From positions 124,001 through 188,000 of the forward strand of contig JAACTB010000013.1 of assembly GCA_009993605.1 (NCBI GenBank): DNA of 64,000 nucleotides, in the 5' to 3' direction. Numbering within the stretch: the stretch's first letter is position 1; every line of letters starts with the position of its first letter. The stretch comes from Erythrobacter sp. (GTDB taxonomy: Bacteria; Pseudomonadota; Alphaproteobacteria; Sphingomonadales; Sphingomonadaceae). The position numbers and the translations under genes were made by a program. Below the pieces are notes generated by a model. The model was not told the DNA's origin and made no database searches. It saw only the letters and a program-made list of their open reading frames with translations. This document shows positions 44,651 to 55,487 of the stretch, in pieces.

Positions 44651-45366
44651 CGGTTCTCGACGATGGTCTGCACGCCTTCGCCCGAAAGCACGCGTGCAAG
44701 ATTGCCCTTCTCGCGGATCGAGAAGACCACGATCGGAATATCGTTGTCGCGACAGAGCGCCACCGCGCTGGCGTCCATCACCTTGAGATTGTCTGCCAGG
44801 ACCCGGTCGTAAGTTACTGTGTCGAAACGCTGCGCATCGGGGTCTTGTTTGGGATCGGCGCTGTAGACCCCGTCGACGCTGGTGCCCTTCAGCAGCGCAT
44901 CGCAGCGCATTTCCGCTGCGCGCAGGGCCGCGCCGCTATCGGTGGTGAAATAGGGCGCGCCGACTCCGGCGGCGAAGATCACGATCCGCCCTTTTTCCAG
45001 ATGCCGCTCCGCCCGGCGACGGATCACCGGTTCGCACACCTGATCCATCTGGATCGCGGACTGCACCCGCGTCGGCACGCCGATCTGTTCGAGCGCGTTC
45101 TGCATGGCGAGCGCGTTCATCACCGTGGCGAGCATCCCCATGTAGTCGGCCTGCGCGCGGTCCATCCCCCGCGCCGCGCCCGCCATGCCGCGAAAGATAT
45201 TGCCGCCGCCGATGACGAGGCAGATTTCGAGCCCGGTCTCCTTGGCGCGCTTCACCTCTTCGGCGAGCTCCATGACGAAATCCGGGTCGATTCCGAACGG
45301 CCCGTCCCCCATCAGCACCTCGCCCGACAATTTCAGGAGGACGCGTTTCATCGGAGGCATGGGCAT
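44644..45366 (-). CDS. pyrH: UMP kinase
   Basis: This 240-residue amino-acid-kinase-fold enzyme has [23 protein letters not shown] and the uridine-binding [10 protein letters not shown] region. It phosphorylates UMP to UDP. Three in-frame ATGs lie at the N-terminus (45366, 45360, 45351); the last, [11 protein letters not shown], would also give a complete enzyme. It lies between the PAS gene and frr in the conserved cluster. Confidence 0.96.
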   Translation of the reverse strand: MPMPPMKRVLLKLSGEVLMGDGPFGIDPDFVMELAEEVKRAKETGLEICLVIGGGNIFRGMAGAARGMDRAQADYMGMLATVMNALAMQNALEQIGVPTRVQSAIQMDQVCEPVIRRRAERHLEKGRIVIFAAGVGAPYFTTDSGAALRAAEMRCDALLKGTSVDGVYSADPKQDPDAQRFDTVTYDRVLADNLKVMDASAVALCRDNDIPIVVFSIREKGNLARVLSGEGVQTIVENRK

Positions 45367-45490
45367 CGGTGCGGCAATCTCGTCAAGCTGTTGGGACGAG
45401 GTTCCTTAACCGCGAAGCCCTTCATGCGCAAAGGGGAATGGGCCATGGAGGGGTGACGGGCCCAGCGGCCTGTCGGCAGACGCCGGAGTG

Positions 45491-45928
45491 TCAGGCAGAC
45501 CCGATTTCGCGCGAGGTCGCTAGCACCGAAACCACCGGCCCGTCGCGCGCGATCATCGGCTTCAGATTCACCGACCAGTTGCGCGGAGTGCCCTTGGCTG
45601 TCGGGCAGAAAGCCTGAAACACCACCGTGCGCCCACCGAGGGCGGAGCGAAAATTGGCTTCCACCGTAGCCTGGGAATGATCGGGCCAGAGATGCCACCA
45701 CAATTGGCCCAAAACCTTTTCGGGTTCGTCGATCTCCATCGCATCGAGACCGTTGCAGTTCATGAAATCGAGCGTGCCGTCGACGCTCAAAATCTTTACG
45801 CAATCGGGGCTTTGTTCGAGGAGGCAGAGCGCCAGATCGCTGCTGTCCAGGCCCACCTGAGAGACGACTTCGAGCGACCGCGCATCGCCCGAGGAATGGA
45901 TGTGATATGATTGGTTCTGGCCTGACAT
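45491..45928 (-). CDS. single PAS-domain protein
   Basis: The protein has 145 residues, mostly one PAS domain: LEQSPDCVKILSVDGTLDFMNCNGL, then LWWHLWPDHSQATVEANFRSAL and a beta region ending in VSVLATSREIG (the first motif is split here by the reader's 20-residue limit at PDCVKILSV). No kinase, GGDEF or helix-turn-helix domain follows, so it would act through a partner protein. The ATG at 45928 has a strong GGAAGGGGGAAG upstream. It is inserted between tsf and pyrH, where most genomes have nothing. Confidence 0.85.
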   Translation of the reverse strand: MSGQNQSYHIHSSGDARSLEVVSQVGLDSSDLALCLLEQSPDCVKILSVDGTLDFMNCNGLDAMEIDEPEKVLGQLWWHLWPDHSQATVEANFRSALGGRTVVFQAFCPTAKGTPRNWSVNLKPMIARDGPVVSVLATSREIGSA

Positions 45929-46039
45929 TCTTCCCCCTTCCCGATCGATTCATCCGGTTTTGGAAAGTCGGCATTTTGCTCGCAGAGCGGTAAAAATTCT
46001 TTTAAATCACAGGCTCACGCGTCGCCGGTGCGCAAACGA

Positions 46040-46080
46040 GAACGGCCGCCGAACCCCGTCTTGCTGGGTCCGGCGGCCGT
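46040..46080 (-). terminator. terminator downstream of tsf
   Basis: A 10-bp GC-rich stem (46071-46080 with 46042-46051), extended by AACCC/GGGT pairing, is followed on the reverse strand by TTCTCGTTT. It lies just after the tsf stop and separates the tsf transcript from the PAS gene. Confidence 0.7.
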
Positions 46081-46102
46081 CCGCATTCTGTATTCGGAAG
46101 GA

Positions 46103-47029
46103 TCAGCCCTTTACCGCCGCCGCGACTTCCGCCGCGAAATCGGTCTCTTCCTTCTCGATGCCTTCGCCCAGCTGGAAGCGGACATAGTCGACCAGTTCGA
46201 TCGGCTTGCCCGCATCCTTGCCCGCCTTGGCGACGACTTCGGAGATCGGGGTCTTGTTGTCCATCACGAACAGCTGGCTGAGAAGCGCGTTTTCCTTGGC
46301 GAACTTGGCCACGGCGCCTTCGACCATCTTGTCCTGCACGTTTTCGGGCTTGCCGCTTTCCGCCGCCTTTTCCTTGGCGATGGCGCGCTCGCGCTCGATC
46401 AGGTCGGCGTCGAGACCGTCGGCATTCAGCGCCTGCGGGAAGGCCGCGGCGATGTGCATGGCGATCTGCTTGCCGAGCGCTTCCAGCGTATCCTTGTCCG
46501 CCTCGCTCTCGAGCGCGACGAGAACGCCGATCTTGCCGAGGTTCGGCGCGACCGCGTTGTGCATGTAGGGCACGACGACGCCGTTATTGACCGAAACGGT
46601 CTTCATGCGGCGGATCTGCTGGTTTTCGCCGATGGTGGCGACATTGTCGGTCAGCTTGTCGGAAACGGTGCCGCCGGTGGGATAGTCCTTGGCCTTCAGC
46701 GCTTCGACATCGTCGCTGTCGGCGGTGATCGCGACATCGGTGACCGAGCGGACGAAATCCTGGAACCGGTCGTTCTTGGCGACGAAGTCGGTTTCCGAGT
46801 TCACTTCGACGGCAACGCCCTTGGTGCCTTCGACAGCGACGCCGATCAGGCCCTCGGCCGCGGTGCGGCTGGACTTCTTCTGAGCGGTGGCAAGGCCCTT
46901 GGCACGCAGCGCGTCGACTGCGGCTTCCAGATCGCCATCGGTTTCGACGAGCGCCTTCTTGGCATCCATCATGCCCGCGCCGGTGCGTTCGCGCAGCGCC
47001 TTGATATCGGCGGTGGTGAAATTCGCCAT
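46103..47029 (-). CDS. tsf: elongation factor Ts
   Basis: 308 residues from the ATG at 47029 ([20 protein letters not shown]), with the frame open further upstream as a shadow of rpsB. The conserved [17 protein letters not shown] and SETDFVAKN segments are present. It regenerates EF-Tu-GTP. It lies 109 bases after rpsB, separated by an attenuator-like hairpin. Confidence 0.98.
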   Translation of the reverse strand: MANFTTADIKALRERTGAGMMDAKKALVETDGDLEAAVDALRAKGLATAQKKSSRTAAEGLIGVAVEGTKGVAVEVNSETDFVAKNDRFQDFVRSVTDVAITADSDDVEALKAKDYPTGGTVSDKLTDNVATIGENQQIRRMKTVSVNNGVVVPYMHNAVAPNLGKIGVLVALESEADKDTLEALGKQIAMHIAAAFPQALNADGLDADLIERERAIAKEKAAESGKPENVQDKMVEGAVAKFAKENALLSQLFVMDNKTPISEVVAKAGKDAGKPIELVDYVRFQLGEGIEKEETDFAAEVAAAVKG

Positions 47030-47049
47030 GTTCGTATTCCTTTTGAATA

Positions 47050-47089
47050 AAGGTGCGGCGCCGGACTGCCGCGAGGGGCGGTCCGGCGC
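47050..47089 (-). terminator. attenuator-like hairpin between rpsB and tsf
   Basis: A perfect 9-bp stem (47081-47089 with 47058-47066) with a 14-base loop is followed by CCGCACCTTTATT on the reverse strand. The T-run is short and tsf follows, so it probably gives partial termination, as known between rpsB and tsf in other bacteria. Confidence 0.55.
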
Positions 47090-47138
47090 ATGGAGATGTT
47101 CGGTTACGCGGGCATGACGCCTGCGCGACCGGGCTGGA

Positions 47139-47888
47139 TCAGGCCGCGGCCTCGGCCGGCGGGCTGTCCATCGCGCCGACATCCCGGCCCGAATCCTGCA
47201 CGCCCGCGCCCTTGCCCGAACGCGCCGCATCGGCGATCGCGTCGCAATAGAGGCGCACGGCGCGGCTGGCGTCGTCATTGCCGGGGATCGGGAAGGCGAT
47301 GCCCGAAGGATCGGTGTTGGTGTCGAGCACCGCAACCACCGGAATGCCGAGCACGTTGGCTTCCTTGATCGCGAGATCTTCCTTGTTCGCGTCGATCACG
47401 AACATCACGTCGGGAATGCCGCCCATGTCGCGTATGCCGCCCAGCGACATCTCGAGCTTGTCGCGCTTGCGCGTCAGGTTGAGCACTTCCTTCTTGGTCA
47501 GGCCGCTGGTGTCGCCGGCGAGCTGTTCCTCGAGCGACTTCAATTCCTTGATCGAACCCGAGATCGTCTTCCAGTTGGTGAGCATGCCGCCCAGCCAGCG
47601 ATGGTTGACGAAATGCTGGCCCGAAGAAAGCGCGGCTTCGCGAATCGCATCCTGCGCCTGGCGCTTCGTCCCGACGAACAGCACCTTGCCGCCCGAACGC
47701 GCGGTCTGCTGCACGAAATCGAGCGCGCGCTCGAACAGCGGCACGGTCTGCGACAGGTCGATGATGTGGATGCCGTTGCGCGCGCCGAAGATATACGGCT
47801 TCATGCGCGGGTTCCAACGGTGGGTCTGGTGGCCGAAATGCGCGCCGGCCTCGATCAATTGCTGCATCGTGACGGTAGGAGCCGTCAT
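47139..47888 (-). CDS. rpsB: 30S ribosomal protein S2
   Basis: This 249-residue protein has the S2 signatures [20 protein letters not shown] and the [14 protein letters not shown] segment. The C-terminus has a short alanine-rich extension. It heads the leftward translation/envelope gene cluster. A ribosome-binding site GGAAAGGAA lies about 9 bases upstream of the ATG at 47888, and the leader is structured. Confidence 0.98.
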   Translation of the reverse strand: MTAPTVTMQQLIEAGAHFGHQTHRWNPRMKPYIFGARNGIHIIDLSQTVPLFERALDFVQQTARSGGKVLFVGTKRQAQDAIREAALSSGQHFVNHRWLGGMLTNWKTISGSIKELKSLEEQLAGDTSGLTKKEVLNLTRKRDKLEMSLGGIRDMGGIPDVMFVIDANKEDLAIKEANVLGIPVVAVLDTNTDPSGIAFPIPGNDDASRAVRLYCDAIADAARSGKGAGVQDSGRDVGAMDSPPAEAAA

Positions 47889-48120
47889 AATAGAATTCCT
47901 TTCCGGTTGTGCCTCTGGAAAGCTGGAAACCCAATGCGGTCATTCCCGCGACGGGCACCGGTATGTGCGCCTTCCATGTGGATTTTGTCCGTTCCGGGTC
48001 AGGCGATTAAAGCCTGTGCCGGGACGAACGGGCGCCACTTAGCGCGGGTTCACGCGAAAATCCAGCCTCGAAATGTCGCCAAAAATGCTCCGCCCGTCGC
48101 AAAAACGACTTGACTGGTTG
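47889..48120 (-). promoter_or_regulatory. rpsB upstream region with structured leader hairpin at 47989-48031
   Basis: The whole 47889-48251 stretch (363 bases) lacks a gene and holds the divergent control regions of rpsB and the small membrane protein. About 100-140 bases upstream of rpsB an imperfect stem can be drawn: CCGTT (47989-47993) with AACGG (48027-48031), CCGG with CCGG (47994-47997 with 48019-48022), and CAGGC (48000-48004) with GCCTG (48012-48016), closing a 7-base loop. It may be an autoregulatory leader for S2, which is inference. No clear rpsB -35/-10 could be assigned. Confidence 0.45.
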
Positions 48121-48135
48121 GAACAAATAGAGAAC
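48110..48135 (+). promoter_or_regulatory. LexA (SOS) box with overlapping -35, upstream of the small membrane protein gene
   Basis: GAAC (48121-48124), seven bases, GAAC (48132-48135) is, on the other strand, GTTC-N7-GTTC, the exact alphaproteobacterial LexA operator. A -35-like TTGACT lies at 48110-48115, so the box would sit between the promoter elements, where a repressor works best. No good -10 is visible. The rightward gene starts at 48252; rpsB lies on the other side. Confidence 0.7.
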
Positions 48136-48251
48136 AAGGGCTCAACGCTGGAACTCCAGCGGACATTCGGTGTTTTCCACATATCGTCCACAGGCTGTCA
48201 AGCGGTCTGTCGACAGCCCCGATCAACAGTGGGGTCTTTCGGAAAGATAGT

Positions 48252-48503
48252 ATGATGTTCGCACACGCTCTCATCGCCGCCCTCTCCCTCCTGGCTCTGG
48301 CCAGCGCTGCCGTCCTGGCCGATAGCGGACTGCGTTGGTGGTCCGCCTTCGGCCGGTTGCGTGGCGAATTGAAGGCATCGCGGATCGTAGAAGAGCAGGT
48401 CCGGGCAGTGACCCGCGCCAGGCTGCGGCCCTCGTTTGTGGCGAGCCGCTCGGCAACTACCCGCAAGTCGGCGGGCGTTCCTGTTACCCGCGCTGTCGCC
48501 TGA
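48252..48503 (+). CDS. small membrane protein, probably SOS-regulated
   Basis: The protein is 83 residues, with one N-terminal membrane helix (FAHALIAALSLLALASAAVL) followed by a basic, Arg/Ser/Thr-rich cytoplasmic or periplasmic tail. No family is recognised. GGAAAG lies 6-7 bases before the ATG at 48252; a second ATG follows immediately. The 5' leader contains an inverted repeat (48193-48199 with 48212-48218). A perfect LexA box lies 117 bases upstream. Size and topology recall SOS-induced division inhibitors such as SidA of Caulobacter, but there is no sequence match to claim. It overlaps the convergent pssA end by 20 bases. Confidence 0.65.
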   Translation: MMFAHALIAALSLLALASAAVLADSGLRWWSAFGRLRGELKASRIVEEQVRAVTRARLRPSFVASRSATTRKSAGVPVTRAVA

Positions 48504-49302
48504 TTCGAGCGTAACGCAGCCACCCATACGGCAGCAGCGCGAGATAGATCGCGCAGATACCCACCAGCGTCCACCACGGCTCCAGCAGCAGGGCTGCGAA
48601 GAACAGGCCTGCGAACGCCAGCAATTCGAGCCGCACGCTGCGGCGCGGCCGCAGCGATGTCCAGCTGAGCGTGGCCAAATTCGAGATCATCAGCGCTGCG
48701 ATCAGTGCGACCCATGGTCCGACCAGATAGGGCGAGCGGAACAACGCCTCACCCGTGGCGATCCACAGATAGAACGGCAGAAACACGAGCCCCGCCCCGA
48801 CCGGCGCGGGAATGCCCGTCAGAAACCCGAGCGATTTGTGCGGTTGGACGTCGGTATCGATCTGCGCGTTGAAGCGCGCGAGGCGTAGGGCGCAGCAGAC
48901 CGCGAAAGCCAGCGCCGCGAACCAGCCGAAGCGTGGCAGATCCTGTAGCGACCAGAGATATACGATGATCGCGGGCGCCGTTCCGAAGGACAGCGAATCG
49001 GCTAGGCTGTCCAGCTCGGCCCCGAACCGCGATTGCGCGTTCAACAACCGCGCTATGCGCCCATCGATACCGTCGAGCACGCCGGCGAAGATGATCGCCA
49101 TCACCGCGAAGCCCCAATCCCCGCCGATAGCGAAGCGCACCCCCGTAAGCCCCGAACACAGCGCCGCAGCAGTGATCGCGTTCGGCAGCAGGGCCCGCAG
49201 CGACAGGCCCTTGCGCACCGGCACCGGGGCGGCATCGAACGGCTCGTCTTCGGTCGCCTTGGGGCCGAGACGAGGACGGTCTTCGGGAGAGGGAGCGGTC
49301 AT
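48484..49302 (-). CDS. pssA: CDP-diacylglycerol--serine O-phosphatidyltransferase
   Basis: 272 residues from the ATG at 49302; the longer frame is a shadow of psd. It has about eight membrane helices and the CDP-alcohol phosphatidyltransferase motif DGIDGRIAR, then [15 protein letters not shown] with its two further aspartates. It makes phosphatidylserine, which Psd, encoded just upstream and overlapping by 4 bases, converts to phosphatidylethanolamine. Confidence 0.95.
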   Translation of the reverse strand: MTAPSPEDRPRLGPKATEDEPFDAAPVPVRKGLSLRALLPNAITAAALCSGLTGVRFAIGGDWGFAVMAIIFAGVLDGIDGRIARLLNAQSRFGAELDSLADSLSFGTAPAIIVYLWSLQDLPRFGWFAALAFAVCCALRLARFNAQIDTDVQPHKSLGFLTGIPAPVGAGLVFLPFYLWIATGEALFRSPYLVGPWVALIAALMISNLATLSWTSLRPRRSVRLELLAFAGLFFAALLLEPWWTLVGICAIYLALLPYGWLRYARIRRQRG

Positions 49303-50051
49303 TGTGCAATTCCTTCGATCAGCTTGCGAGTGCCGATCTCGCCGAGCACCGTTTCGCCGGCGATGACGCGCTGGCCCAGGAGAACCTTCGAATCGGTGCC
49401 TGCGGGCAGATACACATCCACCCGGCTTCCGAAGCGGATCAGGCCGACCCGCTGTCCCACGCCCAGCGTATCGCCGACTTTTACGAAAGGCACGATGCGC
49501 CGCGCGACCAGGCCTGCGATCTGAGTAAATCCGATCCGCACCCCGTCGGCACGCTCGATCATGATATGCTGGCGTTCGTTCTCTTCGCTGGCCTTGTCGA
49601 GATCGGCATTGAGGAACCGGCCCGGCAGATACACCAGACGCCGCACAACGCCGCCGATCGGGGCGCGATTGATGTGGACGTCGAACACGCTCATGAAGAT
49701 CGAAACGCGTGTCACCGACCCTGCCGACAGGCCCGCGATCCCGCTGCCGTCGTCGATCTGCAATTCTTCCGGCGGCTCGACCTCGGCAATCAGCGTGACG
49801 AGCCCGTCGGCCGGCGAGACGATCGCATTCTCGCTCTGCGGCACGACCCGCTCGGGATCGCGGAAGAAGGCGAAGACCCCGGCGGAAAGCGCCAGCAACG
49901 GCCAGCCGATCAGATCCCAGTCCAGCAGCAACAGAAAGATCAGGCTGATGCCGAGGGCGATCAGTCCGAATTTGCGCCCTTCGGGATGGATCGAGGGCAA
50001 GGACCAACTGGCATCGCCCCGCCCGTGATTGTCTAGCAGTTCACCTGGCAT
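49299..50051 (-). CDS. psd: phosphatidylserine decarboxylase proenzyme
   Basis: This 250-residue enzyme is the short form common in alphaproteobacteria. It has two N-terminal hydrophobic segments, [10 protein letters not shown], the [11 protein letters not shown] segment and, near the C-terminus, [11 protein letters not shown], where autocleavage before Ser generates the pyruvoyl group. It makes phosphatidylethanolamine. It is coupled to pssA downstream. Confidence 0.95.
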   Translation of the reverse strand: MPGELLDNHGRGDASWSLPSIHPEGRKFGLIALGISLIFLLLLDWDLIGWPLLALSAGVFAFFRDPERVVPQSENAIVSPADGLVTLIAEVEPPEELQIDDGSGIAGLSAGSVTRVSIFMSVFDVHINRAPIGGVVRRLVYLPGRFLNADLDKASEENERQHIMIERADGVRIGFTQIAGLVARRIVPFVKVGDTLGVGQRVGLIRFGSRVDVYLPAGTDSKVLLGQRVIAGETVLGEIGTRKLIEGIAQ

Positions 50052-50100
50052 AGACCGCGTCTAGAGCCGCACGGCGCACCCGGCAAGCGTCGGAGAGGCC

Positions 50101-51240
50101 TCATCCCACCTTGCGGACGAACACGGTCCCAGCGGAATAGCCCGCGCCGAAGCTACAGATCAGCCCACTGTCTCCGCTTTCGAGGTCGTCATTGTTCAGG
50201 TGAAACGCGATGATCGACCCAGCACTGGACGTATTCCCATAGGTGTCGAGCACGGTCGGGCTTTCATCCTCGCTCGCCTCGTGGCCGAGCACGCGCTGGG
50301 CGATCAAGCGATTCATCCCGGCATTGGCCTGATGCAGCCAGAGGCGCCGCAGCCCTTGCGGATCGATGTCCAACCGCTCCGCTTCGGCCACGATCATCTC
50401 GGCGACCATCGGGACGACCTCCTTGAAGACCTTGCGTCCTTCCTGGACGAACAATTTGTCCGCCTCGTTCGTATCGTCAGGCGTCGCGCGATTGAGGAAG
50501 CCGAAATTGTTGCGGATATTGTTGGAGAATACCGTCTTCAGCCGCGTGCCCAGAATGTCCCAATGGCTGGCGGGCGCGATGCCGGTGTCCTCGACCAGGA
50601 CCGCCGTGGCGACATCGCCGAAGATGAAATGACTGTCCCGGTCGCGCCAGTTGAGATGCCCGCTGGTGATTTCCGGGCTAACGACCAGCACGCTCTTCGC
50701 ATTGCCCGCGCGGATATAATCCGCCGCCGTCTGGATCCCGAAGGTGGCCGACGAGCAGGCGACATTCATGTCGAAAGCAAACCCGTCGATCCCCAGCGCC
50801 TGCTGGATCTCGATTGCCATCGCCGGATAGGGCCGCTCCATGTTCGACGCCGCGCACAGCACCGCGTCGACATCGCCGGGATCGCGCCCCGTCCGCTCGA
50901 GCGCCTGGCGACACGCCGCAACGCCGATTTCCGCCATCATCGACAGATCGTCGTTCCCGCGCGCACCCCAGCGCGGCGCCATCGTCTCAGGGTCGAGCAC
51001 CGGCTCTTTCGCCATGACATGGCGGGCCTTGATGCCGCTGGCCTTCTCGATGAATTCGACCGAACTGTGCTGGAGAGCGTCCCTCTCGCCTGCCGCGATC
51101 GCTTCGGCGTGTGCGGTGTTGTGCCGCTCGACGAAGGCATTGAAGCTTTCGACCAGCTCGGCGTTCGAGATGCTGTGTTCAGGCGTGAACAATCCGGTGG
51201 CGGAAATGACCGGATGATGGGTCGCGTTGGAGTGAGTCAT
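50101..51240 (-). CDS. beta-ketoacyl-ACP synthase III-like (FabH-like) thiolase-fold enzyme
   Basis: This 379-residue enzyme carries the KAS III triad: C162 in NVACSSATFGIQ, His in LWLHQANAGMN and Asn in YGNTSSAGS. It is longer than classical FabH (about 320), with extra sequence after residue 35 (AFVERHNTAHAEA). It could start fatty acid chains or make a specialised ketoacyl product. It is not in the usual plsX-fabH context; psd lies downstream and tRNA-Tyr upstream, so I leave the gene symbol blank. Confidence 0.85.
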   Translation of the reverse strand: MTHSNATHHPVISATGLFTPEHSISNAELVESFNAFVERHNTAHAEAIAAGERDALQHSSVEFIEKASGIKARHVMAKEPVLDPETMAPRWGARGNDDLSMMAEIGVAACRQALERTGRDPGDVDAVLCAASNMERPYPAMAIEIQQALGIDGFAFDMNVACSSATFGIQTAADYIRAGNAKSVLVVSPEITSGHLNWRDRDSHFIFGDVATAVLVEDTGIAPASHWDILGTRLKTVFSNNIRNNFGFLNRATPDDTNEADKLFVQEGRKVFKEVVPMVAEMIVAEAERLDIDPQGLRRLWLHQANAGMNRLIAQRVLGHEASEDESPTVLDTYGNTSSAGSIIAFHLNNDDLESGDSGLICSFGAGYSAGTVFVRKVG

Positions 51241-51339
51241 CGCGTCCGGTTAGGCCTCGCGCCTCCCCCGGGCAAGACCGACGTCATCGGGACTGCCGTC
51301 CAGCCGAAAGCACAGCGAAGCGGGAGATCGGGAGAAAAC

Positions 51340-51425
51340 TGGTGGACAGGGCTGGATTCGAACCAGCGTACGCTTGCGCGGGCAGATTTACAGTCTGCTG
51401 CCTTTAACCACTCGGCCACCTGTCC
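51340..51425 (-). tRNA. tRNA-Tyr (GTA)
   Basis: This is an 86-base class II tRNA with a long variable arm. The acceptor GGACAGG pairs with CCTGTCC, then A73 and an encoded CCA at 51342-51340. The anticodon arm is GCAGA-CTGTAAA-TCTGC with anticodon GTA. Confidence 0.95.
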
Positions 51426-51566
51426 ATCGGCTTGCCGATATCGCGCGAAACGCGACGGGCTTCGGCGGGCTGAGCCGCCGGGAGGCGCCCCTTTGGCGAA
51501 GCGGCGCTTGCCTGTCAATGGGGCCGCTGGCACAGGGCCTGCCAAGACATGGAAGGATTACCCGCA

Positions 51567-52355
51567 ATGGCCAAACCCGAACGCAAGCGAGCCCTTCGCG
51601 GCCGCGCCGGACGCATGAAGGGCGGGCGCGGCAGTGGGCGCGCAAGCACGGGACAGGTGCGCCTGTGGGGCCATCACGCGGTCGAAGCCGCGTTGATGAA
51701 CCCCGCGCGCCGCCACCACAAATTATGGGCCACGCGCGAGGCGATCGCCGAGCTCGATGGCGAATTGCCGCAAGATTTCGTCGTGGAATATGCGGCCCCT
51801 TCCGATCTCGACCGGCTGGTGTCGCGCGATGCGCCGCATCAGGGCCTGGTGCTCGACTGCGCGCCGCTCGAGGACGTGTTCCTCGACGATGTGCTCGACG
51901 GCGATGCGGCGCGTCCAATCGTGTTGCTCGACCAGGTGACCGATCCGCACAATGTCGGCGCGATCATGCGGTCGGCGGCGGCGTTCGGCGCGGCTGCAAT
52001 CGTGACGCAGGACCGCCATGCTCCGCCCGAAGGGGGCGTGATCGCCAAATCGGCATCGGGCGCTCTCGAGGTGCTGCCCTGGGTGCGCGTGGTCAACCTC
52101 GCCCGTGCCCTCGACGATATCGCCGAAGCGGGATATTGGCGGCTGGGGCTGGCAGGGGAAGCGGAGACGACCTTGGCCGACGCACTTCCAGCCGGGCCGG
52201 TGGCACTGGTACTGGGCGCGGAGGGGCCCGGAATGCGCCATAATATCGGTCAGCATTGCGATGCCCTCGCCCGGTTGCCGATCGGCGAGCAGATCGAAAG
52301 CCTCAACGTGTCCAACGCCGCAGCGATCGCGCTTTACGCCATTGCGGCGCGGTAG
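51567..52355 (+). CDS. rlmB: 23S rRNA (guanosine-2'-O-)-methyltransferase RlmB (TrmH family)
   Basis: About 262 residues from the ATG at 51567, which has GGAAGGA 9 bases upstream; an ATG at 51549 is possible. A basic N-terminal tail (KPERKRALRGRAGRMKGGRG) precedes the substrate-binding domain (LWGHHAVEAAL). The SPOUT methyltransferase domain has the knot motifs DQVTDPHNVGAIMRSA, VLGAEGPGMR and LNVSNAAAIALY. It methylates G2251 of 23S rRNA. It ends at a strong terminator shared with the HU gene. Confidence 0.92.
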   Translation: MAKPERKRALRGRAGRMKGGRGSGRASTGQVRLWGHHAVEAALMNPARRHHKLWATREAIAELDGELPQDFVVEYAAPSDLDRLVSRDAPHQGLVLDCAPLEDVFLDDVLDGDAARPIVLLDQVTDPHNVGAIMRSAAAFGAAAIVTQDRHAPPEGGVIAKSASGALEVLPWVRVVNLARALDDIAEAGYWRLGLAGEAETTLADALPAGPVALVLGAEGPGMRHNIGQHCDALARLPIGEQIESLNVSNAAAIALYAIAAR

Positions 52356-52371
52356 GCACGCACGCAAACGA

Positions 52372-52415
52372 AAACGCCGCGCCGATCCTCGGGACCGACG
52401 CGGCGTTTCGTTTTT
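52372..52415. terminator. bidirectional terminator between rlmB and the HU gene
   Basis: A 10-bp stem (52372-52381 with 52399-52408) is followed by CGTTTTT on the forward strand and preceded by an A-run that gives a U-run on the reverse strand. It lies between convergent genes. Confidence 0.8.
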
Positions 52416-52429
52416 CAGGAAAAACAGTC

Positions 52430-52702
52430 TTAGTTGACCGAATCCTTAAGGCCCTTGCCAGCCTTGAACTTGGGCTGGTTCGACGCCTTGATCGTCATCG
52501 GCTCGCCGGTGCGCGGATTGCGACCGGTCGACGCCTTGCGCTTGGCGACGGAGAACGTGCCGAAGCCGACGAGACGCACTTCATCGCCATTCGACAGCGA
52601 CTTGGTAATGGCATCGAACACGCCTTCCACCGCGCTCGACGCGTCGTTCTTCGACAGGCCGCTGGATTCGGCGACGGCGCTGATAAGATCGTTCTTGTTC
52701 AT
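52430..52702 (-). CDS. hupB: HU family DNA-binding protein
   Basis: This 90-residue protein has the HU/IHF pattern: MNKNDLISAVAESSGLSK at the N-terminus and the DNA-binding arm GRNPRTGEPMTIKAS. It compacts and bends DNA. It lies downstream of lon on the same strand, an arrangement seen in many Gram-negatives (lon-hup), but the hairpin after lon and a 236-base gap suggest its own promoter. Confidence 0.97.
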   Translation of the reverse strand: MNKNDLISAVAESSGLSKNDASSAVEGVFDAITKSLSNGDEVRLVGFGTFSVAKRKASTGRNPRTGEPMTIKASNQPKFKAGKGLKDSVN

Positions 52703-52874
52703 CGTGATGTTTCCCCCAGATGGTTTGCAAAATCGTCATGCGACGAATGGATCGGTGGTGTGGGAACCGGTGAATCGCCGGCTCGAAGGCGCGGAGAGTG
52801 AGCGCATCCAATCGGGCCTGTCAAAGCCTAATCGGCTCCAAACGCGAGGAAATCGGTCGAATCGAGCACTAAAA

Positions 52875-52908
52875 TGGTTAACCCGGCGCAAGGGGATGCG
52901 CCGAGTTA
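52875..52908 (-). terminator. terminator downstream of lon
   Basis: A 12-base stem with one mismatch (52897-52908 with 52879-52890) is followed on the reverse strand by CCATTTTAG. It lies 31 bases after the lon stop. It would separate lon and hupB transcripts. Confidence 0.7.
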
Positions 52909-52938
52909 GAAATTGCGAATTTTACGAATAGCTTGATT

Positions 52939-55332
<2,394 letters not shown>

Positions 55333-55487
55333 GCCCCGAATATGGGAAGCGCGAGAGAGGGCTGCAACGGGGGCGGTGTGGGAAGCTGTGGGGAAGCAGG
55401 TGGCGGATTGGCCGAAAGCGGAATAGCGGCTTACTGGCCAAAATCTCAATTAGCCGACGGTGTTAACGATCGTGGCGCCAATAGCAA

